DNA of 5,500 bases. Source: Bacteroidota bacterium. Its GTDB lineage: Bacteria > Bacteroidota > Bacteroidia > Chitinophagales > Chitinophagaceae. This document shows, in pieces, positions 1 through 5,500 of this stretch. The position numbers were made by a program, and so were the translations under genes. The DNA is taken from assembly GCA_028877045.1 (NCBI GenBank), contig JAGWPQ010000218.1, positions 1 through 5,500 of the forward strand, written 5' to 3'. The notes under the pieces are model-generated. The model saw only the letters and a program-made list of their open reading frames with translations, was not told the DNA's origin and did not search any database. The number at the start of each line of letters is the position of its first letter. Positions within the stretch are counted from its first letter, which is position 1.

Positions 1-932
1 AGTTTCCCGCTTTGCACTGTTTCAATAAGGTTTTGATATTCTTTATCATGATTGCTCATCGATCCGATATAATTCCCATAATCATTTGCAGGATTTCCTT
101 TCGGCAAATTTTCGAAACTGTAATTTTCAATGTTTTCATATTCCAATTCGTTCAGGTACTGCCCGCCGATTTTTACAGTTCCTCTCTCAGCAAAAATAGT
201 AAGCGAACCTTCCATATTCTTTTTAAAACTATTCACCGTATAATTCATTGTACCGATGATGCCATTTTTAAATTTCAAAACAACAGCACCTGTATCTTCA
301 AACTCAATTAAATTCTGATGATTGAAATTTTCGGTCAATGCGTGAACAGTTTCAATATCACCAAAAAACCAAAATAACAAATCGATGAAATGACTGAATT
401 GTGTAAACAAAGTGCCGCCATCTAAATCTTTGGTTCCTCTCCATTCATCCTGATAATACTTTTTATCTCTGTTCCAAAAACAATTTAACTGAATGCTGAA
501 AATTTTTCCGAGGATATTTTTTTCGATCGCATCTTTAACAGCAACCACCGGCGGGTTAAACCTGTTTTGTTTTACTACAAATAAATTCTTCTTCGATTTT
601 TCGGCAGCATCCATCATGGCTTTGCAATCACCAACAGTAAGCGCCATGGGCTTTTCAACCAAAACATGAAAACCAGATTGCAGGCATTTGATCGATTGAT
701 GTGCATGCAATCCATTAGGTGTGCAAATCGAGATCACATCAATATCCTTTTCATGCTGCAAAAGATCATCAAGTGATTTGTAAGCAGCCACTTTATATTC
801 ATCTGCAAAAGAAACAGCTTTCGGAAAAACAATATCGCATACAGTAACCAATTCGCCGAAAGCATTGATCTGCTCGGCGTGGCGTTGCGCAATTCTGCCG
901 CATCCAACAATTGCAAACTTAATTTTCTTCAT
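1..932 (-). CDS. Gfo/Idh/MocA-family sugar oxidoreductase, C-terminus cut by window edge
   Basis: This is an NAD(P)-dependent dehydrogenase of the Gfo/Idh/MocA family, probably acting on a nucleotide sugar in the cytoplasm for surface-polysaccharide synthesis. The 310 visible residues start MKKIKFAIVGCGRIAQ, a Rossmann fold with the G-x-G-x-x-A dinucleotide motif at residues 10-15. The family signature EKP is at 93-95 (Lys94 is the expected catalytic lysine). DGG is at 171-173, and an H-x-x-D motif (His181, Asp184) lies in the substrate domain. Family members are usually 320-350 residues, so perhaps 15-30 residues are missing beyond position 1. The start at 932 gives the canonical N-terminus; only a weak AAGG lies upstream. 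It sits 87 bp downstream of a UpxY/NusG-type antiterminator on the same strand, with no convincing terminator between, so the two are probably co-transcribed. The layout resembles WlbA/WbpB-type UDP-sugar 3-dehydrogenases, but inositol or other sugar dehydrogenases cannot be excluded. The family call is firm; the substrate is inferred from context. Confidence 0.93.
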   Translation of the reverse strand, partial: MKKIKFAIVGCGRIAQRHAEQINAFGELVTVCDIVFPKAVSFADEYKVAAYKSLDDLLQHEKDIDVISICTPNGLHAHQSIKCLQSGFHVLVEKPMALTVGDCKAMMDAAEKSKKNLFVVKQNRFNPPVVAVKDAIEKNILGKIFSIQLNCFWNRDKKYYQDEWRGTKDLDGGTLFTQFSHFIDLLFWFFGDIETVHALTENFNHQNLIEFEDTGAVVLKFKNGIIGTMNYTVNSFKKNMEGSLTIFAERGTVKIGGQYLNELEYENIENYSFENLPKGNPANDYGNYIGSMSNHDKEYQNLIETVQSGK

Positions 933-1019
933 CGTTCGTGATAAACCTTTTTACACGCCAACAAATTAATATCGCCATCTACTGAACAGATCCGGTTCTA
1001 AAAAAATTATCTGAACTTA

Positions 1020-1529
1020 TTATTTTACCGGAGATAAATATTCGGCAGGAAATTCTACAACCATCACTTGTCCCAGGCTCTGTAATTGCACATACACTTT
1101 TTTCTTTCCGCCCCGAAGTACAATGCCATCATTATCCATAAATACACCATGATTTACCCGCACTTTTGTGTTTTCCTTAAACCCTTCGTTCGAAATAATT
1201 TCAATTTGCGCATCAGCTTCTGAGAGATATTTTTTTATCAAATCAATTTCTTCATCTCTGATAATGGCCGGCTTACCGAGGTAGTATACAAAATTTAAAA
1301 CACCGTCAGTCATTAATACTTTTACTCTTTCTTCTTCAGCAATATTCACAAAAACATAAGATTTAAAAAGAGGCTCTTCAATTATTTTTTTTCTATCGCT
1401 CCATTGCTTTTGAACTTTTTGCACAGGGCACCAAGTGTCGATCTCTTTTTTTATTAAAAGAGCATCAACTTTCTTTTCCCATCTTGGTTTAGTATAAATA
1501 GCGTACCATTTTTTATTCAGGTCGATCAT
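1020..1529 (-). CDS. UpxY-family (NusG/RfaH-like) transcription antiterminator
   Basis: This 169-residue protein is a specialised NusG paralogue. Such proteins ride on RNA polymerase and suppress pausing or termination in long polysaccharide operons. The NusG N-terminal domain covers about residues 6-103, with the typical opening W8-YAIYTKPRWEKKV and a PLFKSYVFV block at 53-61 that matches the conserved P-x-F-x-x-Y-x-F core. A KOW-like domain follows at about 119-165. Its first strand reads KVRVNHGVF and then MDNDGIV, so the glycine usual in the KOW loop is not in its normal place. The length fits UpxY/RfaH-type proteins and not housekeeping NusG, which normally sits next to rplK. The start at 1529 has a good Shine-Dalgarno stretch (AGAAGGGG, 1533-1540) and a complete promoter just upstream. 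A sugar dehydrogenase follows on the same strand, as expected for the first gene of a capsule or LPS operon. The family call is strong; the target operon is inferred. Confidence 0.92.
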   Translation of the reverse strand: MIDLNKKWYAIYTKPRWEKKVDALLIKKEIDTWCPVQKVQKQWSDRKKIIEEPLFKSYVFVNIAEEERVKVLMTDGVLNFVYYLGKPAIIRDEEIDLIKKYLSEADAQIEIISNEGFKENTKVRVNHGVFMDNDGIVLRGGKKKVYVQLQSLGQVMVVEFPAEYLSPVK

Positions 1530-1532
1530 AAT

Positions 1533-1540
1533 CCCCTTCT
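1533..1540 (-). promoter_or_regulatory. Shine-Dalgarno sequence of the antiterminator gene
   Basis: On the minus strand AGAAGGGG precedes the ATG at 1529, with its AAGG core 5 nt from the start codon. It is the only strong Shine-Dalgarno sequence in the window, which is notable because Bacteroidota genes usually rely on A-rich leaders. It supports 1529 as the start. Confidence 0.6.
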
Positions 1541-1549
1541 TTTTTGCTA

Positions 1550-1580
1550 CAAATATAAAGTTTCACAAAGTCAGTTGCAA
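1550..1580 (-). promoter_or_regulatory. Bacteroidota-type promoter of the antiterminator gene
   Basis: On the minus strand a -7 element TATATTTG (1550-1557) matches the TAnnTTTG consensus exactly. A -33 TTG (1578-1580) lies 20 nt further upstream, the preferred spacing for the primary sigma factor of Bacteroidota. Transcription would start around 1541-1545, leaving a leader of only about 12-16 nt that consists mainly of the ribosome binding site. The call rests on motif and spacing only. Confidence 0.72.
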
Positions 1581-1658
1581 TTGAATGATATTAACACCGG
1601 TAACCGGCCAAATGTACATTACAAGCCAACTTCAGGCCTTTGTTCAGAACTGCTGCAA

Positions 1659-1700
1659 TAATAAAAAAGCAGAAGTTATTTTTCTTCTGCTTTTTTATTA
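1659..1700 (-). terminator. Intrinsic terminator of the protease gene
   Basis: A perfect 17-bp inverted repeat (1659-1675 pairing with 1684-1700) encloses an 8-nt T-rich loop. The inner half is GCAGAAG/CTTCTGC and the outer half is A/T. Read on the minus strand, the hairpin ends in a run of six T. It begins 13 nt after the stop codon of the protease gene at 1714. Because both flanks are A/T runs it could act in both directions, but no plus-strand gene lies just to its left. It also insulates the antiterminator promoter from protease transcription. Confidence 0.85.
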
Positions 1701-1713
1701 AATGTTTTTTGTT

Positions 1714-3870
1714 CTAATTAGAAACAGTGTTGGAAGTGTTGTTTGCAAGCATCTCGCCAACAATTTTTACAGATTGGTTGATATACAAATCTGTTTTTAA
1801 ATCTTTAAGCCAACGTTGGTAACGTTCACCTTTGCCTTTATCGGGATTATTATAAAATTTAGGTTTATCTAATGTGGTTACTTCAACATCCATTTCCTTC
1901 TCGAGCTTTGATAATTTGCCTATCTGCGTGTTTGTTGATTGCAACAACTTCTGTTGTTTTTTATATTTCTCGATATTCAAATCAACAGGGCTATCCATAT
2001 TTTTCGACAACCATTGCGTGTTGTCTTTGATCAATTTAAAGTTCCAGTTTGTTTTGATCTCATCGTTTTCTTTTTTGATGATGTTACTATAATTAACTGA
2101 TCCGTTTTGCCATGACTGGTAAGATGATTTTGCAATCTCATCCCAGGGCAATGCATCAGGATTATCTTTTTCGCGGATCTTCATAAAATCATAATAATCC
2201 GGCAAAACGATATCGGGTGTTACACCCTTTAATTGTGTTGATCCGCCATTGATACGATAAAATTTCTGGAAGGTTAATTTCAATGCGCCAAATTCGGTTC
2301 TGCCCGAAAACATATCCAATGATCTGCCAACAGGTACATTTTTCTGAACAGTTCCTTTTCCATAAGTTGAGGTACTGCCAACAATAATTCCTCTTTTATA
2401 ATCCTGAATGGCCGCTGCAAAAATTTCGCTTGCCGATGCACTTCCTTCATTCACCATCACCACCAACGGGCCATCATAAATTGCCGAATGATTGTTATCG
2501 CTTAACACAGTTGATTTACCATTTCTGTCCCTAACCTGAACCACCGGGCCTTGCCCAACAAATAATCCAACCATCTGCACCACTTCGTATAAAGAGCCGC
2601 CACCATTCATTCTCAGATCAAGCACAATTCCTTTTACATCTTCGGCTTTTAGCTTTTCAATTTCTTTTGCAACATCATCCGAGCAACGTGCACCATTAGG
2701 GCGATCGAAATCGGCATAAAAATCTGGAAGGAAAATATAACCGATTTTTTCATTACCATTTTTTACGATAGCACTTCTTGCAAAAACTTCATCCAAAACG
2801 ATTTCATCACGCATGATAGAAATTGTTTTTATAGAGCCATCCTGTTTTTTAACGGTCAATCTTACTTCTGTTCCTTTATTTCCCCTGATCAGTTTTACGG
2901 CATCTTCAACATCATATCCTGCAATATCAACAGGAGCAGCATTTCCCTGTCCAACTTTTAAAATAATATCATTCGCCATTAATTCACCGCTTTTCCATGC
3001 AGCACCGCCCGGTGAGATACTGGCAATTTTTACAACACCATCGGCACCCGATAACAATGCACCGATCCCGTAAAAACGGCCACTCATTCTTTCATCAAAT
3101 TCTCTTTTCTCAACCGGTGGAAAATAATCGGTATGCGGATCCATCAAGTTGGTAATTGTATTTACAAACTTGTTAAACATTTCGTCTTCGGTATTGGTAG
3201 CCTTATAACGGGTGTATGTTCTGTCAACAATTTTTAAAACTCTTTCTCTCGATTCTTTTTCTAAAATAGTATCGGGTTTGTTCACAGATGTATCAGCATT
3301 ATTTTTTTCTTTTAATGCCAACAGATCCGAATAACGTTCCAAAACATAATATTTAAGTTTCTTTCTCCACCTGTCTTTCCACTCGTTCTCATTCGCAGGA
3401 TAACTTAATTTATCGGCATCCAGAACGATCGATTCATCAGCAGAAAAATCAAATGGCTTCGATAATATTTCTTTGTATAAAACCATGGCATCGGCAATTC
3501 TTTTGTCATAAACCTGTTTTACTGCGGGTTCGAGTTTTATATCGGCACCATGAATTTCATCATCGATGGTTGTTTCATATTTTTTTAATGATGAAATATC
3601 TGATTGAAGAAATAAAGTTTTATCGGCATCCAGATCTTCCAGATATTTTTTAAATACCTGTTTTGAAAAAGCATCATTAATATTTTTTGGACTATAATGC
3701 TGCTCTTCGAGAAGCGACCCGATGGTTGTTAATAATTTTTGTTTCTGATTAACGTATTTATTTTCGTGACCGTTATTTTTTGTAAAAGCAAAAAATAAAA
3801 CGGCAAATAAAATAACTGCCGACAGCAACAAGCCCTTTGTACTCTTCATAAATTGAATAAATTTTTGCAT
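1714..3870 (-). CDS. prc: Prc/Tsp-type C-terminal processing peptidase (family S41)
   Basis: This is a periplasmic serine protease that cuts proteins near their C-termini, 718 residues from the chosen start. In order it shows a membrane/signal segment (about 13-30, after MKSTKG), the Prc N-terminal domain (about 45-250), a PDZ domain (about 265-355, starting near YGIGALL), the S41 catalytic domain (about 370-560), and a charged C-terminal region of the DUF3340 type (about 565-712). The catalytic core GSASASEIFAAAIQDY and YGKGTVQ is intact. By comparison with E. coli Prc Ser430/Asp441/Lys455, the equivalents are Ser479, Asp490 and Lys505. No lipobox cysteine is present, so it is either secreted to the periplasm or membrane-anchored. 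The frame stays open up to an ATG at 3984, but that extra 38 residues overlaps the gene's own -7 element (3906-3913) and looks non-coding. An ATG at 3849 (711 residues, MKSTKG) is an equally good alternative start. No Shine-Dalgarno precedes either ATG. It is monocistronic and ends at a strong terminator. Confidence 0.95.
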   Translation of the reverse strand: MQKFIQFMKSTKGLLLSAVILFAVLFFAFTKNNGHENKYVNQKQKLLTTIGSLLEEQHYSPKNINDAFSKQVFKKYLEDLDADKTLFLQSDISSLKKYETTIDDEIHGADIKLEPAVKQVYDKRIADAMVLYKEILSKPFDFSADESIVLDADKLSYPANENEWKDRWRKKLKYYVLERYSDLLALKEKNNADTSVNKPDTILEKESRERVLKIVDRTYTRYKATNTEDEMFNKFVNTITNLMDPHTDYFPPVEKREFDERMSGRFYGIGALLSGADGVVKIASISPGGAAWKSGELMANDIILKVGQGNAAPVDIAGYDVEDAVKLIRGNKGTEVRLTVKKQDGSIKTISIMRDEIVLDEVFARSAIVKNGNEKIGYIFLPDFYADFDRPNGARCSDDVAKEIEKLKAEDVKGIVLDLRMNGGGSLYEVVQMVGLFVGQGPVVQVRDRNGKSTVLSDNNHSAIYDGPLVVMVNEGSASASEIFAAAIQDYKRGIIVGSTSTYGKGTVQKNVPVGRSLDMFSGRTEFGALKLTFQKFYRINGGSTQLKGVTPDIVLPDYYDFMKIREKDNPDALPWDEIAKSSYQSWQNGSVNYSNIIKKENDEIKTNWNFKLIKDNTQWLSKNMDSPVDLNIEKYKKQQKLLQSTNTQIGKLSKLEKEMDVEVTTLDKPKFYNNPDKGKGERYQRWLKDLKTDLYINQSVKIVGEMLANNTSNTVSN

Positions 3871-3905
3871 AGTGAATTTCAAAAATAGCTGAAATACTCT
3901 TGTAA

Positions 3906-3932
3906 CAAATATAGCCGAATACTCATTAACAA
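3906..3932 (-). promoter_or_regulatory. Probable promoter of the protease gene
   Basis: On the minus strand TATATTTG (3906-3913) is an exact TAnnTTTG -7 element, identical to the one of the antiterminator gene. The nearest -33 candidate is TTG at 3930-3932, only 16 nt upstream instead of 19-21, so the -33 part is uncertain. Transcription would start near 3898, giving a leader of roughly 28 nt to the ATG at 3870 or 49 nt to 3849. Confidence 0.5.
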
Positions 3933-3974
3933 AGGTTTTTGATGAGCGGATTGAAAGATTTATTGAAATTTCAG

Positions 3975-4005
3975 TTGCGTGCAAATACGCTTTACCTTAT
4001 TTTTG
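3975..4005 (+). promoter_or_regulatory. Promoter of the tRNA-His gene
   Basis: A -33 TTG (3975-3977), a 20-nt spacer and TATTTTTG (3998-4005) match the Bacteroidota primary promoter consensus exactly. Transcription would start near 4010-4014, about 20-25 nt before the mature tRNA 5' end. It diverges from the protease promoter, the two -7 elements lying about 85 bp apart. Confidence 0.7.
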
Positions 4006-4034
4006 CGTCCCTGATTTAGTCGGGAACACAAAAC

Positions 4035-4112
4035 GGAGAGCGTAGCTCAGTAGGTTAGAGCGACAGTTTGTGGCACTGTAGGCCGTGGGTTCGAGACCCA
4101 TCGTTCTCCCCA
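4035..4112 (+). tRNA. tRNA-His (anticodon GTG)
   Basis: A complete cloverleaf can be drawn by hand. The acceptor stem GAGAGCG (4036-4042) pairs with CGTTCTC (4102-4108) with one G-U pair. The D stem is GCTC/GAGC (4045-4048, 4058-4061). The anticodon stem is ACAGT/ACTGT (4063-4067, 4075-4079) around the loop TTGTGGC, with anticodon GTG at 4070-4072, which reads histidine CAC/CAU. The variable loop has five bases, and the T stem GTGGG/CCCAT carries the loop TTCGAGA. The histidine identity element is present: an extra G-1 (4035) opposite the discriminator C73 (4109). The CCA end is encoded at 4110-4112. Confidence 0.97.
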
Positions 4113-4122
4113 AAAAATTTCC

Positions 4123-4156
4123 AAAACCTTGAAGGTTTCAAAACTTTCAAGGTTTT
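4123..4156 (+). terminator. Intrinsic terminator after tRNA-His
   Basis: A 15-bp inverted repeat (4123-4137 with 4142-4156, one G-T pair) closes on a TCAA tetraloop, with core ACCTTGAA/TTCAAGGT, and runs into five T at 4153-4157. It starts 10 nt after the tRNA CCA end and finishes 17 nt before the next start codon, so it lies between the tRNA and the DUF445 gene. Some read-through is possible because the stem is A/T-rich. Confidence 0.8.
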
Positions 4157-4173
4157 TACTTTAAAGAAAACAC

Positions 4174-4779
4174 ATGAATTGGTGGTTAATGATCATTCCT
4201 TTTGCAGCAGCATTAATTGGCTGGTTAATTAACAGCTCATTAATAAAGTTGCTGTTTCATCCGGTTCATCCTGTAAAGATTTTTGGATTTACTTTTCAGG
4301 GAATCATTCCTGAAAAACAATACATATTTACAAAACAATTGGGCAAATATGTAAGTGAAGAATTATTTTCATTTACAGCGATCGAAGAAAAACTTTCTCA
4401 TCCTGAAAACATCGAAAAAATATTGCCCTTTGTTGAAGCCGAGGTTGATACTTTTTTACGAAAAAAATTAATTGAGCAAATGCCCATGATTGGCATGTTC
4501 ATTGGCGATAAAACAATCCTGCAGTTTAAAAATATTTTTATGGAAGAATTGGCTATACTCTTTCCAAAACTGATCAGTGAATATGTACAGAATCTGAAGG
4601 CTGATCTGAATTTCGAAGAGATCATATCACAAAAACTTTCTTCAATTGATTTTATTGAATTTGAAAAGAAAATGTTAAAACAATTTCGAAGAGAAATTAT
4701 TTTATTCAAAGCAGCCGGAGCATTTACAGGTATAATTATTGGCTTTATTCAGTTATTTATTTTATTGCTGTTGCATTAA
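4174..4779 (+). CDS. DUF445-family membrane protein
   Basis: This 201-residue protein belongs to the DUF445 (YheB-like) family; its biochemical role is not known to me. It has an N-terminal membrane helix (about 2-24) that carries a variant of the family signature, GWLIN at 16-20 followed by IKLLFHP at 24-30. Next is the conserved F-x-F-Q-G-I-I-P-E-K-Q block (39-49), then a mostly helical, charged middle (about 50-175) and a C-terminal membrane helix (about 179-200, GAFTGIIIGFIQLF). Usual members have GWLTN in the signature; here threonine is replaced by isoleucine. Both ends would be in the inner membrane, with the middle on one face. No Bacteroidota -7 element was found between the tRNA and this gene, and only an A-rich leader (AAAGAAAA) precedes the ATG. 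It may therefore depend on read-through from the tRNA promoter. The family assignment is made from motif memory and is fairly confident. Confidence 0.85.
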   Translation: MNWWLMIIPFAAALIGWLINSSLIKLLFHPVHPVKIFGFTFQGIIPEKQYIFTKQLGKYVSEELFSFTAIEEKLSHPENIEKILPFVEAEVDTFLRKKLIEQMPMIGMFIGDKTILQFKNIFMEELAILFPKLISEYVQNLKADLNFEEIISQKLSSIDFIEFEKKMLKQFRREIILFKAAGAFTGIIIGFIQLFILLLLH

Positions 4780-4796
4780 CCGAATTAATCGCTGCT

Positions 4797-4815
4797 TTCA
4801 TCGATGTTAGATGAA
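4797..4815 (+). terminator. Weak hairpin after the DUF445 gene
   Basis: TTCATC (4797-4802) pairs with GATGAA (4810-4815) around a 7-nt loop, 17 nt after the stop codon, followed by T/A-rich sequence without a clean T run. It could be a weak terminator, or chance. Confidence 0.25.
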
Positions 4816-4915
4816 CTTTATCCTTTTAAAATTGTCATATTGCCGTTCGTACAGTTAAACAAATTTTAACCGGTTTTCTGTACTCAACTTTGTTTTATTA
4901 ATATAACAGAACCTT

Positions 4916-5500
4916 ATGCAAAAAATTATTTCAATTTTATTTTCAGTACTAACATTTTCTATTGCCAATGCACAAATGCCAACAGGAATGATGGGCAGAG
5001 CGGGTGGTCAAAATATGAACATTGGGCATTTTTACGGAAAGGTGGTTGACAGCAAAACAAATAAAGGGATTGTAGGTGCAAGTGTTCAATTAACAGGTAA
5101 CAAGTTTGATACTGTATCTAAAAAATTGAAACAAACTATTTTAAAGACCGTAATAACTGCTCCTAACGGCGATTTCAGCTTAGATGGCTTATCGGTTTTC
5201 GGCAACTTTAAATTGCAAATTTCATCACTAGGTTATAAAGCTATCGACAAGCCAATCTCTTTTGGAATAAAGATACCGCAAGGCGGCGGTGCTAACATTT
5301 CTGCATCAAATGGAATGCAGGATGGCAACGGTATGAATAATGCAATACAACAAATGATAGGTCAGGCCGATAAAGATCTGGGCAATATAAAAATGGAGGC
5401 AGACGCTGCCGATCTTGGTAATGTAACTGTTACGTCAACTGTTAAACAGCAATTTGAATTAGGCATCGACAGAAAAATTTTTAACGTAGATAAAAATTTA
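4916..5500 (+). CDS. TonB-dependent-receptor-like outer-membrane beta-barrel protein, N-terminal part
   Basis: The first 195 residues of a large outer-membrane protein are visible; the frame is open to the right edge. MQKIISILFSVLTFSIANA is a clear signal peptide with likely cleavage after ANA (residue 19). A carboxypeptidase-regulatory-like beta-sandwich follows at about 38-118, with the hallmark GKVVDSKTNKGIVGASVQL near 41-59, NGDFSLDGL at 84-92 and SSLGY at 103-107. After a Gly/Asn/Met/Gln-rich stretch (about 122-150) comes DLGNIKMEADAADLGNVTVTS and then LGIDRKIFNVDKNL, which normally leads into the plug domain of the outer-membrane beta-barrel (OMP_b-brl_3) family. Such proteins are typically 800-950 residues, so most of the plug and barrel lies outside. 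They resemble TonB-dependent transporters, but their substrates are mostly unknown and none is suggested here. No Shine-Dalgarno precedes the ATG. The 136-bp gap upstream contains only a one-mismatch -7 candidate (CAACTTTG, 4885-4892). Confidence 0.9.
   Translation, partial: MQKIISILFSVLTFSIANAQMPTGMMGRAGGQNMNIGHFYGKVVDSKTNKGIVGASVQLTGNKFDTVSKKLKQTILKTVITAPNGDFSLDGLSVFGNFKLQISSLGYKAIDKPISFGIKIPQGGGANISASNGMQDGNGMNNAIQQMIGQADKDLGNIKMEADAADLGNVTVTSTVKQQFELGIDRKIFNVDKNL

Noticed and set aside
12..311. Open frame of 99 codons on the plus strand
   Set aside because: It lies entirely antisense to the well-conserved sugar oxidoreductase and shows no domain or start signal of its own.
734..916. Open frame of 60 codons on the minus strand
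   Set aside because: It overlaps the oxidoreductase N-terminal region in another frame; the oxidoreductase frame carries the Rossmann and EKP motifs.
984..998. Possible hairpin (GAAC/GTTC) in the gap between antiterminator and oxidoreductase
   Set aside because: Only 4 bp of stem and no following T run on the minus strand; not enough for a terminator or a named regulatory element.
1581..1658. Invertible promoter, as at Bacteroides capsule loci
   Set aside because: No matching inverted repeats flank the antiterminator promoter, and no recombinase gene is present in the window.
1874..3653. Three plus-strand frames at 1874-2092, 2813-3073 and 3453-3653
   Set aside because: All are antisense to the protease gene, with hydrophobic or low-complexity translations typical of shadow frames.
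4398..4709. Minus-strand frame of 103 codons
   Set aside because: It is antisense to the DUF445 gene, which has the recognisable family motifs.
4885..4892. CAACTTTG as a -7 element for the outer-membrane receptor gene
   Set aside because: It differs from the consensus at the first base and no TTG is found 19-21 nt upstream, so it is not listed as a promoter.
1..5500. CRISPR array, insertion sequence, prophage, integration at the tRNA, or defence system
   Set aside because: No spaced direct repeats, terminal inverted repeats, transposase or integrase motifs were seen. The tRNA-His 3' end is not duplicated elsewhere in the window.

Overview
The window looks like chromosomal DNA of a Bacteroidota bacterium, probably a Chitinophagaceae-like member of the class Chitinophagia; the lower rank is inference. 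The signs are low GC content, promoters of the Bacteroidota type (TTG, about 20 nt, TAnnTTTG), weak or absent Shine-Dalgarno sequences, a UpxY/NusG-type antiterminator beside a sugar dehydrogenase, and an outer-membrane beta-barrel receptor with an N-terminal carboxypeptidase-regulatory-like domain. No phage, insertion sequence, CRISPR array or plasmid feature was seen.

Left part (1-1580, minus strand). A NusG-paralogue antiterminator (1020-1529) has its own complete promoter at 1550-1580. An 87-bp gap without a convincing terminator separates it from a Gfo/Idh/MocA sugar oxidoreductase (3-932), whose C-terminal end lies beyond the left edge. This looks like the head of a surface-polysaccharide operon continuing leftwards, with the antiterminator as its first gene.

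Middle part (1659-4156). A Prc/Tsp-type C-terminal processing protease is encoded on the minus strand and ends at a strong hairpin terminator (1659-1700). Its frame can be extended upstream to 3984, but that extension contains a -7 element for the protease itself and one for the next gene, so the start is placed at 3870. Divergently, on the plus strand, lies a tRNA-His gene (anticodon GTG, encoded G-1 and CCA) with its own promoter and a hairpin terminator.

Right part (4174-5500, plus strand). A small DUF445-family membrane protein starts 17 nt after the tRNA terminator. After a 136-bp gap comes the 5' part of a TonB-dependent-receptor-like outer-membrane beta-barrel protein, cut by the right edge.

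Most of the window is housekeeping and envelope biology: periplasmic proteolysis, a tRNA, a membrane protein, an outer-membrane receptor and a regulated glycan locus. I found no clear sign of an undescribed system. The most useful observations concern promoter architecture, the protease start, and the antiterminator leading the glycan operon.
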